A DNA stretch of 56,427 bases, from assembly GCA_016933615.1 (NCBI GenBank), contig JAFGAO010000213.1:1-56427 (forward strand), given 5' to 3'. The stretch's first letter is position 1. Each line of letters opens with the position of its first letter. This document shows, piece by piece, positions 37,891 through 46,284 of this stretch. The notes under the pieces are model-generated. The model was not told the DNA's origin, did no database searches, and saw only the letters and a list, made by a program, of their open reading frames with translations. A program made the translations under genes and the position numbers. This DNA comes from Acidobacteriota bacterium. Its GTDB lineage: Bacteria; Acidobacteriota; UBA6911.

Positions 37891-39009
37891 ATGCCGGGTT
37901 ACCGCTCTTATTGCAATTTTGTAAAATCACTGCGCACCGCGGCCCTCTGTTTGCTGCTGGGGACCGGTTTTGAACCGGCGCTGGAGGGATTCGAGGGCGA
38001 GGACGCCGCCTGTGTCGGCTGCCACACCACGGAAGGCTTGACCACCCGGTTTGCCGGTTCCGAAGTGCTGCCGCTCACAGTGGACGTCGAGTCCCTGAAA
38101 GGATCCGTGCACGGCGGGATGGCGTGCACGGCCTGCCACAGCAATATTGAAAAGTTCCCGCACCCCGAAAATACCGCCCGGGATCACCGCGAATTCCAGC
38201 TGGAAAACAGCGACCGGTGCCGAGCATGCCATGCCGGGCAGTTCGAAGAGCTGCGGGACAGCAATCATGCGCGCGCGCTGGCGGCGGGAAACAGGGATGC
38301 CGCGGTCTGTATCGACTGTCACGGCAGCCACGCCGTCGCCCGGCCGGGCCGGCCGCGCCACCGGATCCCGACATCCTGCGGAAAGTGCCACAGCGCCATT
38401 TATGCCGGATACATCGGCAGCGTCCACGGCGAATCCCTGCTGGAAAACGGAAATCCCGACGTGCCGGTCTGCACGGACTGCCATGGCGTGCACAGCCAGG
38501 CGGACCCCGAAAGAGCGGCCTTCCGGCTGAAATCTCCCCGGCTGTGCGAGAAATGCCACGGCGACGCGGACATGATGCGCAAATACGATATCAGCGCCGA
38601 CGTTTTCAATACCTATGTTGCGGATTTTCACGGCATGACCATAACGCTGTTCGAAAAACAGCATCCGGATCAGCCGGTGAATACGGCCGTCTGCACCGAT
38701 TGCCACGGCATTCACGATATCATGGGGACAAAGGTCGCGAATTCCAACGTCATCAAGGAAAACCTTCTCGGCACATGCCGCAGATGCCACCCCGACGCTT
38801 CCGCGACCTTTCCGGACAGCTGGGTCGGTCATTTCCCGCCGTCCTGGAACCGGTATCCCCTGGTTTACTTCACGGACCTTTTTTATCGCTTTCTTATCCC
38901 GATAACGATCGGCGGCATGGCCCTGTTTGTGATAATCGATGCGGGAGGGAGAATCATCCGCGCTTTCCGCAAAGGGCGCACGGGCAGAAGTTGGGAGGAG
39001 GACGCATGA
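37891..39009 (+). CDS. Membrane-anchored nonahaem cytochrome c
   Basis: About 372 residues with nine CxxCH haem-binding motifs (CVGCH, CTACH, CRACH, CIDCH, CGKCH, CTDCH, CEKCH, CTDCH, CRRCH) and a C-terminal membrane helix (about 325-348). The N-terminal hydrophobic stretch acts as export signal. It should lie on the periplasmic face and shuttle electrons between the quinone pool and periplasmic acceptors. The ATG at 37891 has GAGGGG upstream; the frame is also open to 37801. Its TGA overlaps the ATG of the next gene (ATGA), so the two are coupled and likely form one complex. Confidence 0.9.
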   Translation: MPGYRSYCNFVKSLRTAALCLLLGTGFEPALEGFEGEDAACVGCHTTEGLTTRFAGSEVLPLTVDVESLKGSVHGGMACTACHSNIEKFPHPENTARDHREFQLENSDRCRACHAGQFEELRDSNHARALAAGNRDAAVCIDCHGSHAVARPGRPRHRIPTSCGKCHSAIYAGYIGSVHGESLLENGNPDVPVCTDCHGVHSQADPERAAFRLKSPRLCEKCHGDADMMRKYDISADVFNTYVADFHGMTITLFEKQHPDQPVNTAVCTDCHGIHDIMGTKVANSNVIKENLLGTCRRCHPDASATFPDSWVGHFPPSWNRYPLVYFTDLFYRFLIPITIGGMALFVIIDAGGRIIRAFRKGRTGRSWEEDA

Positions 39010-40238
39010 ATGAGGAAAAACCATCCATGCCTCGAGCCCCTTCGAGCCGGCTGCGCTTTTCAGTGCCGCAACGGCTGGAGCACCTCGTGCTGATGCTTTC
39101 TTTCACAATCCTCGGGGTAACCGGCCTGGTTCAAAAATACGCCCGAAAACCTCTGTCGGAGTGGCTTATAGAAATGACGGGCGGGATCCAGTCGACCCGC
39201 ATTCTCCACCGTGCGGCTGCCGTCGTCTTTTCCCTGCTGGCCGTTTATCACATCATAGCCGTTGCCTACAAGCTTTACGTGCGCCGGGACGCGGCGGCGA
39301 TGCTTCCCGGGACGAACGACTTCAGGGATGCCTTCCATTCCGTGAAGTACAGCCTGTTCCTGAGCCGGAAAGCGCCCCGAATGCCGCGATATAATTTTGC
39401 CGAGAAGATTGAATATTGGTCCCTGGTCTGGGGCGGCATCATCATAGTGATCACGGGCTTTATGCTGTGGAATCCCCTGATGACCACTGCATTCCTGCCG
39501 GGCCAGGTCATACCCGCCGCCAGGACCGTGCACGGCGCGGAAGCCGTTCTTGCGGTCCTTGCCATACTGGTCTGGCACGTCTACCACGTCCACGTAAAGA
39601 TATTCAATAAGAGCATGTTCAACGGGAAAATGACCGGGCACCAGATGGAGGAAGAGCACGGGGCCGAATGGAGCGATATAACTTCAAGCAAAGAAGCGCA
39701 TCCCGGACCTGCCGATCCCGCCCGGCGCCGACGGCAGGCGGTTTTTCTGCCTGCCGCGGCGCTGTTCGCGGCCCTCAGCGTGGGCGCCATTTACTGGGGC
39801 GCCACAGCCGAGGCCACCGCAATCGAAACCCTTCCCGAACCGGCTTCCCGGCCGGAGACATACAGCCCCAAAATGCCGGATCCCCCGCTGCCGGCCGGAC
39901 CGGAATCCGTTTCCGCCCCGCTCATCCCGCATGCGGTCGAGGGACGGGAGAAGTGTGACACATGCCACGGCCCGTCCAAAATGAGCCCCATGCCGGCAAA
40001 CCACCGGGGCAGACCGCTGGAATCCTGCGGCATTTGCCATAAGCCGTCTCCCGCGAAAAAAACGTCGGGAACCGGTCCCGGGGAAGCAAAGGCAGGCGGT
40101 CCCCAACCCGTCCCGCATCCCGTCGATGCAGCCCCCTACACAAACTGTCTGAACTGCCACGGCACGGGCAAGGTCAAGGCGTTTTCCGAAAATCATTCCG
40201 GCTACCCCGTCGAAAGCTGCACGGCATGCCACAAATGA
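39006..40238 (+). CDS. Cytochrome b561-type subunit fused to a tetrahaem c domain
   Basis: A 410-residue membrane protein. Residues about 15-200 form four membrane helices of the cytochrome b561/hydrogenase b-type fold, with histidines in LEHLVLM, ILHRAAAVV, VYHIIAV, TVHGAEAV and VWHVYHVHV suited to bind two b haems and quinol. A fifth helix (about 240-262) leads to a periplasmic tail with four CxxCH motifs (CDTCH, CGICH, CLNCH, CTACH). The fusion suggests quinol oxidation with direct transfer to c haems. It is translationally coupled to the nonahaem cytochrome. The physiological acceptor is unknown. Confidence 0.88.
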   Translation: MNEEKPSMPRAPSSRLRFSVPQRLEHLVLMLSFTILGVTGLVQKYARKPLSEWLIEMTGGIQSTRILHRAAAVVFSLLAVYHIIAVAYKLYVRRDAAAMLPGTNDFRDAFHSVKYSLFLSRKAPRMPRYNFAEKIEYWSLVWGGIIIVITGFMLWNPLMTTAFLPGQVIPAARTVHGAEAVLAVLAILVWHVYHVHVKIFNKSMFNGKMTGHQMEEEHGAEWSDITSSKEAHPGPADPARRRRQAVFLPAAALFAALSVGAIYWGATAEATAIETLPEPASRPETYSPKMPDPPLPAGPESVSAPLIPHAVEGREKCDTCHGPSKMSPMPANHRGRPLESCGICHKPSPAKKTSGTGPGEAKAGGPQPVPHPVDAAPYTNCLNCHGTGKVKAFSENHSGYPVESCTACHK

Positions 40239-40471
40239 AAAAATCCGTACCCGGCTGCGGGATCTCATTGTAAAATGCGGCTGCAGTCCAGGCACAAAAT
40301 CGAAGCCAACGGAATACTTGTCATCAAAAGCGGGACATAAGGCATAAACCGAAGCACCCGCAAGACGGCGGATGCCTCTTTCCAGGGAAACTACATGGAC
40401 GGCCCGTCTTAAAGGTGGAGCGTCCGAAATGACACCAACAGGGATCATGAACAAAACCTAAGGAGTGGAGT

Positions 40472-41233
40472 ATGGCGCAAAGAAAATTGGCGCTGGTGAC
40501 CGGCGCTACAATGCCGCGGGGGATTGGTAGAGCCACCGCCCTGACCCTGGCGCGCGAGGGATACGATGTGGCGGTAACCGGATTCAACAATATGGATAGG
40601 GCCCGGTCCGTTTCGGATCAGATAATGGAGATGGGCCGGAGGTCGATCGCCGTAAAGATGAACGGTCGGGATTACGGCGACGTCCAGAAGGCGTTTGCAA
40701 CCATTAAGAGTGAACTCGGCCCCGTTGAAATACTTGTAAACAACGCGGCGCAGATGCGCCGCATGGTGACGATCGCCAAGACGACTATCGAAGACTGGGA
40801 AGACGAGGTGAAACTCTGTCTCCACTCCGCCTTTTATTGCATCAAGGAGGCCTGGGGCGACATGTGCGCCAACAAGTGGGGCCGGATTGTGAACATAACC
40901 TCGGTCGCGGGCGTCATGGGCGGCTACGGCCAGTCGGGCTACGGGTCGGCCAAGGCCGGTCTCGTGGGCCTCGCCAAATGCGCGGCCCTGGAAGGAGCCA
41001 GGTTCAATATCACCGCGAACTGCGTCCTCGTCGGGATAGCGCAGACGGAAGCCTACGACGAGACGATTTCGGAAGAAATCCGGAAAACTCTTGAGAAAAG
41101 GATTGCCTTTCGCCGTGCGGCGTCCCCCCAGGAAGTGGCCGATGCCGTCGCCCATGTCGTTTCCGACAAGGCCGGGTATATGACCGGGAGCATCGTCAAC
41201 CTGATGGGCGGGCTCGACCTCTTCATCCTTTAG
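40472..41233 (+). CDS. Short-chain dehydrogenase/reductase (FabG-like)
   Basis: A classical SDR of 253 residues. The cofactor motif is TGATMPRGIGR (10-20), followed by NNAAQ (90-94) and the catalytic Ser144 with Tyr157 and Lys161 (YGSAK). It reduces or oxidises a carbonyl/hydroxyl using NAD(P)H; the position away from fatty-acid genes leaves the substrate open, though 3-oxoacyl substrates are common for such sequences. AAGGAGTGGAGT lies before the ATG. Its 3' end overlaps the convergent cupin gene by 11 bp. Confidence 0.9.
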   Translation: MAQRKLALVTGATMPRGIGRATALTLAREGYDVAVTGFNNMDRARSVSDQIMEMGRRSIAVKMNGRDYGDVQKAFATIKSELGPVEILVNNAAQMRRMVTIAKTTIEDWEDEVKLCLHSAFYCIKEAWGDMCANKWGRIVNITSVAGVMGGYGQSGYGSAKAGLVGLAKCAALEGARFNITANCVLVGIAQTEAYDETISEEIRKTLEKRIAFRRAASPQEVADAVAHVVSDKAGYMTGSIVNLMGGLDLFIL

Positions 41234-41672
41234 CGATTGCCTTTTTATACCTGTCTGCAGGCCCCGTTGCAAGGTACCAGATCGGCCTTTCGATCTTTCT
41301 GAAATAAATCGGGGCATGCTTCAGTCCCGCGGGTATGAAAACGGCGCAGCTTTTCGTGAGCATGTGCTTCTCTCCGCCTATCCACAGCTCGACTTCTCCC
41401 CCCAGGTCGTTGGGGTCCTGGGGATTCGTGCCGAGAAACACCAGGTATTCATCAAACTCATGATCGTGTTCCTCCGCGGGACTGCCTTCGCCCGTGATCT
41501 TTTTCCACCATGCGGCCATAAAATAGTAAGCTCCGGGAACCACCTCTTCGTCGACGTAGATGGGAAAGGTAACATGCTCTTCCCGCTTCCGGGCTTGTTC
41601 AGGGGTCTCCGGCGGACCGAAGCCTTCCTTTGCCCTATCTATGATATTCCCTGCATATTTTCCCTCGGACAT
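41223..41672 (-). CDS. Cupin-like protein
   Basis: A 149-residue protein with one predicted double-stranded beta-helix. Motif 1 is represented by EEHDHEFDEYLVFLG (about residues 67-81), carrying His and Glu ligands, and motif 2 by IPAGLKHAP (about 112-120). Many such small proteins bind a metal and act on or sense small carboxylic or sugar ligands; none can be chosen here. GGGAGG precedes the ATG at good distance. It converges on the SDR gene. Confidence 0.7.
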   Translation of the reverse strand: MSEGKYAGNIIDRAKEGFGPPETPEQARKREEHVTFPIYVDEEVVPGAYYFMAAWWKKITGEGSPAEEHDHEFDEYLVFLGTNPQDPNDLGGEVELWIGGEKHMLTKSCAVFIPAGLKHAPIYFRKIERPIWYLATGPADRYKKAIAKG

Positions 41673-41776
41673 AAGCCTCGTCCTCCCGTTGCGGCCCCAT
41701 GAAATTCAAGGGAAACCGCGGATCCTGGAAAGTGGCCGTCCGCTGTTCGCGTCCACTCCCGGTTATAAAAATGCCC

Positions 41777-43030
41777 TTACTGTTCTTCAAGGAGTAAAAA
41801 CATAAACGGCAGGACGGCGGATTTTTTATAGACGTAGGAAGCTCCGGAATCGGTTCCTCTGTCGTCGTCACCGAATGCTCCGATAACGACCGCATCCGGA
41901 CTGACCGCTACGGACCTGCCGAAGTTGTCCCCCGCGGCGCCATCCGAGGCCGTGAACTTCCGCTGCTCGCCCCAGGTGCCCCCGCTTCTTACAAAAACAT
42001 AAGCGGATCCCGAATTGGTTCCCTTGTCGTCGTCATAATCCGCCCCGATGACGACCGTATCGCCCGTGATCGCCACGGACCAGCCGAAGTAGTCTCCCGC
42101 CGCCCCGTCCGATGCCGTCAGCTTCTGCTGCTGGCTCCAGGCGCCCCCGCTTCTTACAAAAACATAGGCGGATCCGGATTCAAACCCGCTGTCATCATCA
42201 TAATCCGCCCCGACGACAGCCGTGTCGCCGCTGATCGCCACGGAATCGCCGAAATAGTCTCCTTCCGCCCCGTCCGATGCCGTCAGCTTCCGCTGCTGGC
42301 TCCAAATGCCTCCGCTTCTCACGAAAACGTACGCGGATCCGGATTCCACCCCTGTGTCATCGTCGCCATAGGCCCCGATGACAACCGTATCCTCATCAAT
42401 CGCCGAGTTCCAGCCAAAGAAGTCTCCCGCAGCTCCGTCCGATGCCGTCAGCTTCTGCTGCTCGCTCCAGGAGCCCCCGCTCCTTACGAAAACGTACGCG
42501 GATCCGGATTCGACGCCATTGTCACCGTCATAGTCTGCCCCGACGACGACCGTATCGCCGCTGATCGCCACGGAATCTCCGAAATAGTCCCCTTCTGCAC
42601 CGTCCGATGCCGTCAGCTTCTGCTGCTCGCTCCAGGAGCCCCCGTTTCTCACGAAAACATAGGCGGATCCGGATTCAATACCTTTGTCGTCGTCACCGTA
42701 GGCCCCGATGACAACCGTATCGCCGCTGACCGCTACTTTCCATCCGAAGTAGTCTCCCGCAGCCCCGTCCGATGCCGTCAGCTTCTGCTGCTCACTCCAG
42801 GCGTTTCCGCTTCTCACGAAAACATACGCGGATCCGGAATCAATGCCTTTGTCGTCGTCATAATCCGCCCCGACGACGACCGTATCGCCGCTGATCGCAA
42901 CAGACCTGCCCAGGTAATCCCCTGCGGCTCCGTCCGATGCCGTGAGTTTGGTTTCATGGGCAACAGCCGCATTCAGGACGCCGGAGAATAAGAAAAATAT
43001 CACTGTCAGCGAATGTTTTTTTCCATGCAT
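41777..43030 (-). CDS. Exported seven-repeat FG-GAP protein with C-terminal tag
   Basis: About 417 residues: a signal peptide (MHGKKHSLTVIFFLFSGV, cleavage near ANA), then seven tandem repeats of about 55 residues, each with LTASDGA-GDYFG, SGDTVVVGA and DDDKG-SGSAYVF elements. Seven FG-GAP units with Asp-rich calcium loops predict one closed integrin-alpha-like beta-propeller. The repeats are so alike that 165-bp DNA repeats are obvious. The start at 43030 has AAGGAAA upstream. It ends LPFMFLLLEEQ, resembling the ends of three other exported proteins here. Probable surface or periplasmic binding protein. Confidence 0.85.
   Translation of the reverse strand: MHGKKHSLTVIFFLFSGVLNAAVAHETKLTASDGAAGDYLGRSVAISGDTVVVGADYDDDKGIDSGSAYVFVRSGNAWSEQQKLTASDGAAGDYFGWKVAVSGDTVVIGAYGDDDKGIESGSAYVFVRNGGSWSEQQKLTASDGAEGDYFGDSVAISGDTVVVGADYDGDNGVESGSAYVFVRSGGSWSEQQKLTASDGAAGDFFGWNSAIDEDTVVIGAYGDDDTGVESGSAYVFVRSGGIWSQQRKLTASDGAEGDYFGDSVAISGDTAVVGADYDDDSGFESGSAYVFVRSGGAWSQQQKLTASDGAAGDYFGWSVAITGDTVVIGADYDDDKGTNSGSAYVFVRSGGTWGEQRKFTASDGAAGDNFGRSVAVSPDAVVIGAFGDDDRGTDSGASYVYKKSAVLPFMFLLLEEQ
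41820..42960 (-). repeat. Tandem 165-bp DNA repeats within the FG-GAP gene
   Basis: Seven near-identical units encode the FG-GAP blades. Units 1, 3 and 5 share one variant (GADYDDD-like loop) while units 2 and 4 share another (GAYGDDD), suggesting growth by duplication of two-unit blocks. Homology at DNA level makes copy-number change by recombination plausible. Confidence 0.7.
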
Positions 43031-43370
43031 GTTAAATTTCCTTGTACTCAATGAAATTATCCGTCTTCTTTGGGTCGCGGATTCATCGGTGACCCTGGTT
43101 TGACGCCAATCACGCCGGGGAATGGCCCGTCCTTGATTGTTGTACCACTTTTAAGTCGAGAGGCATAGAAATTGAATACGGCCGGCTATCCAAAATCATT
43201 TTTTATGGTCCGATTTACCCGGAACTGCAGTAAAATTCATTCTGCGAATCACAATTAATTACATAGAACGTCGATTTCATGGTCTGGCGGCATTCCGTGG
43301 CAGCGGGTGAGTCCTGGATACAGGCGCCCGTTCATCATATCCTCTCATGGAAGCGAAAGGATAAATAAAA
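43031..43370. other. Divergent intergenic region between two exported-protein genes
   Basis: About 340 bp, clearly AT-richer than the neighbouring genes, with no supported gene. It should contain the promoters of the FG-GAP gene (leftwards) and the YWTD gene (rightwards), but no box pair with correct spacing stood out on reading. Confidence 0.5.
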
Positions 43371-44267
43371 ATGAGACTGAAACGATTGCTTTTGGGGGCT
43401 TCCATCTGCCTGGTCCCCGCGATGGTTCAGGCGCAGGCTCCTACAAAAATCTATTGGACGGAGAGCTATCCCAGCGGCACGCATCCGGTCTCCAAGGCGA
43501 ACCTCGACGGATCGTCCCCGCAGGAACTCTGCACGTCTTCAAGGGGCTTTACGGGTGTGGCGGTAGACCCGGTCCATCGCAAGTTGTACCTGGCCGGCTG
43601 GGACAAAATCGAACGCGCCGATCTCGACGGCTCCAACAGGCAGGACCTCGTAACCAGCATCTATCCCGAGGACCTCGACCTGGATCTTTTGGCCGGGAAA
43701 ATGTACTGGACGAACTATACCTATGACGACGCGACTATCATGCGGGCCAACCTGGACGGCTCCGGCGTGGAAACCCTGACGGGGCACCTGGGCGACGGCT
43801 GCGTGCTCACGGGGATCGACGTCGATGCGGCCGGCGGCAAGGTTTATTGGGTGGAGAGATTTGACGATCAAATCATGAGGGCGAATTTGGACGGCTCCGG
43901 AATGGAAACGCTGCTGCGTTGCTCCGATGGCGTCTCAAATTCCTATGATGTGGTTATATACGGATCCTATTTGTACTGGACGGACTGGAACTATGGAATC
44001 TGCAGGGCGGAGCTCGATGGAGACAATCCTCAAGCGCCGTATATCTCCGGCCTCAATGATCCTCTGTACATTGACGTCGACCGGACGAACGGAAAATTCT
44101 ATTGGGCAAGCTACGGAGACGACAGCATCAAGCGGTGCAACCATGACGGCACGGGCATGGAAACCCTGGTTACGGGGATCCTGTATCCCCAGGCTGTCTG
44201 CCTCTCCGCCGAATCCCTGAGCCGGCGCACCGTTCCGATCCTGCAGATGCTGCTGTTGGAAGAATGA
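43371..44267 (+). CDS. Exported YWTD-type beta-propeller with C-terminal tag
   Basis: A 298-residue protein with a clear signal peptide (MRLKRLLLGASICLVPAMVQA, cleavage after AQA). The mature chain has about six repeats of 40-45 residues of the LDL-receptor class B type: IYWTES, LYLAGW, MYWTNY, VYWVER, LYWTDW, FYWASY, each followed by (R/C)A-LDGS-(G/N)-ET. This predicts a six-bladed propeller, usually for protein or ligand binding. AAAGGA precedes the ATG. It ends VPILQMLLLEE, like the tag of neighbouring exported proteins. Confidence 0.85.
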   Translation: MRLKRLLLGASICLVPAMVQAQAPTKIYWTESYPSGTHPVSKANLDGSSPQELCTSSRGFTGVAVDPVHRKLYLAGWDKIERADLDGSNRQDLVTSIYPEDLDLDLLAGKMYWTNYTYDDATIMRANLDGSGVETLTGHLGDGCVLTGIDVDAAGGKVYWVERFDDQIMRANLDGSGMETLLRCSDGVSNSYDVVIYGSYLYWTDWNYGICRAELDGDNPQAPYISGLNDPLYIDVDRTNGKFYWASYGDDSIKRCNHDGTGMETLVTGILYPQAVCLSAESLSRRTVPILQMLLLEE

Positions 44268-44468
44268 TACCGGTCCGTGCAGCAGGCCCGCATCACCTCC
44301 ACAGAATTGATAAAGAACGGCGTCGTTGAGCCTTTCATCAGCGCCGCCCGCGATCCTTACCTTTCCTGTAATATACCGTGGCCGCTGCCAGACAGCCGGC
44401 CGCGGCGGTCAGCCCCGAACGCCCGGCGCAAAAATCCTGCCTGAAAGTCTCCATTCCGCAAAGGATTC

Positions 44469-45167
44469 CTATTCCAGGGGAATTACTACCACGCCTTGCC
44501 TACCTTCGATAAATTGTTTCAGAAGAATATTTCTTTCTTCAACCTCATTTTCCTCGCAATCCAGGGAACCGCAAGTCATAAAGCAACCCGGAGTGCTGTT
44601 TGTTTCGCTCACCCGGTACATTTTTACCGGCCCGACGCCTCTTGCGAGCCATACTCTTTCCGTGTAGATTCCGAGCCCGTCGTCCACGACAATTTGCATT
44701 CTCAGCGCATTGTTGAACGTGCCGGCAGGCACCGTAACCGTTTCTTCGGCTTGCAGGGTGATCTCGAAGGAAATGGCATCCTCATCGATGACGCCGGCCG
44801 GTATCGTCGTCGAAACGACATCTCCGAGATCCATCTGCGCATTGGCGAACTTGACGGGCGTTGAGGAAAAATCGATCCATGAATTGCTATCAAGGCTGTA
44901 AATACCGATTCCCAGAATGCCTTCCGGACCCGTGTAGACGTAGAAATAACCGTCGCAGATGCCGCGTGCCTGCATGAACTGAATGCCCGTGTAGCTCGCG
45001 AATGCATGTTCCTCCGCGCCCACCACAAACAGGTCCCGGTCGTAGATCCAGACATTTCCCGCATCGAAGGACCAGTAATCGGCCATCGTGTATGCGCGGG
45101 CGGCCGTCGAGGATGCAAACAACAAATAAGGCGCAAGCATTAAAAAAAGAACCGTTTTCTTTTTCAT
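44469..45167 (-). CDS. Exported protein of unknown function
   Basis: A 232-residue protein with a signal peptide (MKKKTVLFLMLAPYLLFASSTAARA). The mature part is beta-rich and contains TVPAGTFNNALRMQ and ERVWLARGVGPVKMY, a pattern seen in many bacterial secreted proteins of unknown role. A CysxxxCys-containing segment (CFMTCGSLDCEE) lies near the C-terminus. The chain ends GVVVIPLE, hydrophobic then acidic but without the triple leucine of its neighbours. GGAAG precedes the ATG. Function unknown. Confidence 0.75.
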   Translation of the reverse strand: MKKKTVLFLMLAPYLLFASSTAARAYTMADYWSFDAGNVWIYDRDLFVVGAEEHAFASYTGIQFMQARGICDGYFYVYTGPEGILGIGIYSLDSNSWIDFSSTPVKFANAQMDLGDVVSTTIPAGVIDEDAISFEITLQAEETVTVPAGTFNNALRMQIVVDDGLGIYTERVWLARGVGPVKMYRVSETNSTPGCFMTCGSLDCEENEVEERNILLKQFIEGRQGVVVIPLE

Positions 45168-45421
45168 GTCTTCCTACCTCTCTATTCCTGGGATCGGGCA
45201 GAGACTTTCCCCCAAACGGAAGCCAGCTCAAAGCCCGGGTTATACCAAAATGCCGGCAGGGAGCGGCAAATCCTCATCGAATATGCAACTCAGAGGCGAC
45301 AATGACAGGGTATATCAATCACCGCAGGACAGGCAACTATTTGGATACGGGCTCCATCCGATTATTCAACATTAAAATTGCGATCTATCGGGCCGATCCC
45401 TATTCGCGCTGTTTCTTTGAG

Positions 45422-46273
45422 CTACGGATCCAGGAGCAGGTAAATAAAAGGCAAATGGGCACGTTCATCGTAGTTCCAGCCGGAACAGGGATCAAAAACG
45501 TTCATAACGATCATTTCGGCGAAATTCCAATCCCGCCCCTGAAACGTGTAAGCGCCCGAAGCCCGGCCGATGCCCAGGAAACCTTCCATGCCCGCAGTCC
45601 CGGAGTTGTCATTGTAGGAATACCAGAGTATGGCATGCCTATGGCCCCATGAGCAGCAAGTCCCGTCATCGTACATCCAGGCATATATGGCGCGCTCCAA
45701 AGGGAGGGGTATGCTCGATGCGGTTGCCATGAATACGGCGAGATTCTCGGCGACACTGAGAAAGTCATGACAGGCGCTGATGGCCTCATTGGAATTAAGC
45801 CTCTCCCATGGATCCCGGCCGTCTGCGTAGTGCCCCCAGGCATCATTGTCCAGAAGATATTGTGCGTAATACTGGGCCACTGAACCCACGTTCGTTTCCG
45901 CGCCATGCAGGGCGTCGATGCCGCGGTCAAGCCGTTCACGGTTGATCAGCCAGAGCGCCTTTTCAGAATCGCGCATGCCGTCCCATGTCGCTTGAGAAGG
46001 CATCGTCAGAGCCGGAATGGCTTTGCCGAGCAAACGATTTTCTTCCGACCGGGCGAAATTGAATGCACATTGAACGTCAGCCACACCGGAAGCGGAGCAG
46101 TTCCAGGCGATGTCCGCAAGGGGATCCGCCGGATACGCCATCGGTGCAATCTTTCGGGATGAGGGCTTTTTAATTATCGGCTCTCCGGATCGAAAAGTCT
46201 CTTCGGCCGGCGCCGCCGATACCAGGGGCCATAGAAATAATGCGAATATTTTCAAGACGATTGATCGGCTCAT
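45422..46273 (-). CDS. Exported CAP/SCP-domain protein with C-terminal tag
   Basis: About 284 residues. A signal peptide (MSRSIVLKIFALFLWPLVSAAPA) precedes a Cys-containing linker and a CAP domain (about 105-265) with WLINRERLDRGI, VAQYYAQYLLDN, WGHYADG, SVAENLAVF and WGHRHAIL, which supply the two His and acidic residues of the CAP cavity. CAP proteins act outside the cell; functions vary from proteolysis to lipid binding. The start at 46273 is the first ATG; a TTG lies five codons earlier. The chain ends HLPFIYLLLDP, nearly the same as the end of the FG-GAP protein. Confidence 0.85.
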   Translation of the reverse strand: MSRSIVLKIFALFLWPLVSAAPAEETFRSGEPIIKKPSSRKIAPMAYPADPLADIAWNCSASGVADVQCAFNFARSEENRLLGKAIPALTMPSQATWDGMRDSEKALWLINRERLDRGIDALHGAETNVGSVAQYYAQYLLDNDAWGHYADGRDPWERLNSNEAISACHDFLSVAENLAVFMATASSIPLPLERAIYAWMYDDGTCCSWGHRHAILWYSYNDNSGTAGMEGFLGIGRASGAYTFQGRDWNFAEMIVMNVFDPCSGWNYDERAHLPFIYLLLDP

Positions 46274-46284
46274 GTGTTTCCAAC

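Noticed and set aside
37808-37910. Possible cyclic-di-GMP (GEMM) riboswitch before the cytochrome genes
   Set aside because: The end GCCGGGTTACCG is similar to GEMM, but the central GACGCAAAGC core and the GNRA-capped helix are missing, and the matching bases lie in the likely coding start.
38217-39005. Extension of the cytochrome b frame upstream to 38217
   Set aside because: It would overlap the nonahaem cytochrome almost entirely in another frame; the ATG at 39006 coupled to the previous stop is the natural start.
41820-42960. Regular repeats that might suggest a CRISPR array
   Set aside because: Units are 165 bp, in frame and encode FG-GAP blades; there are no short repeats with unique spacers and no cas genes.
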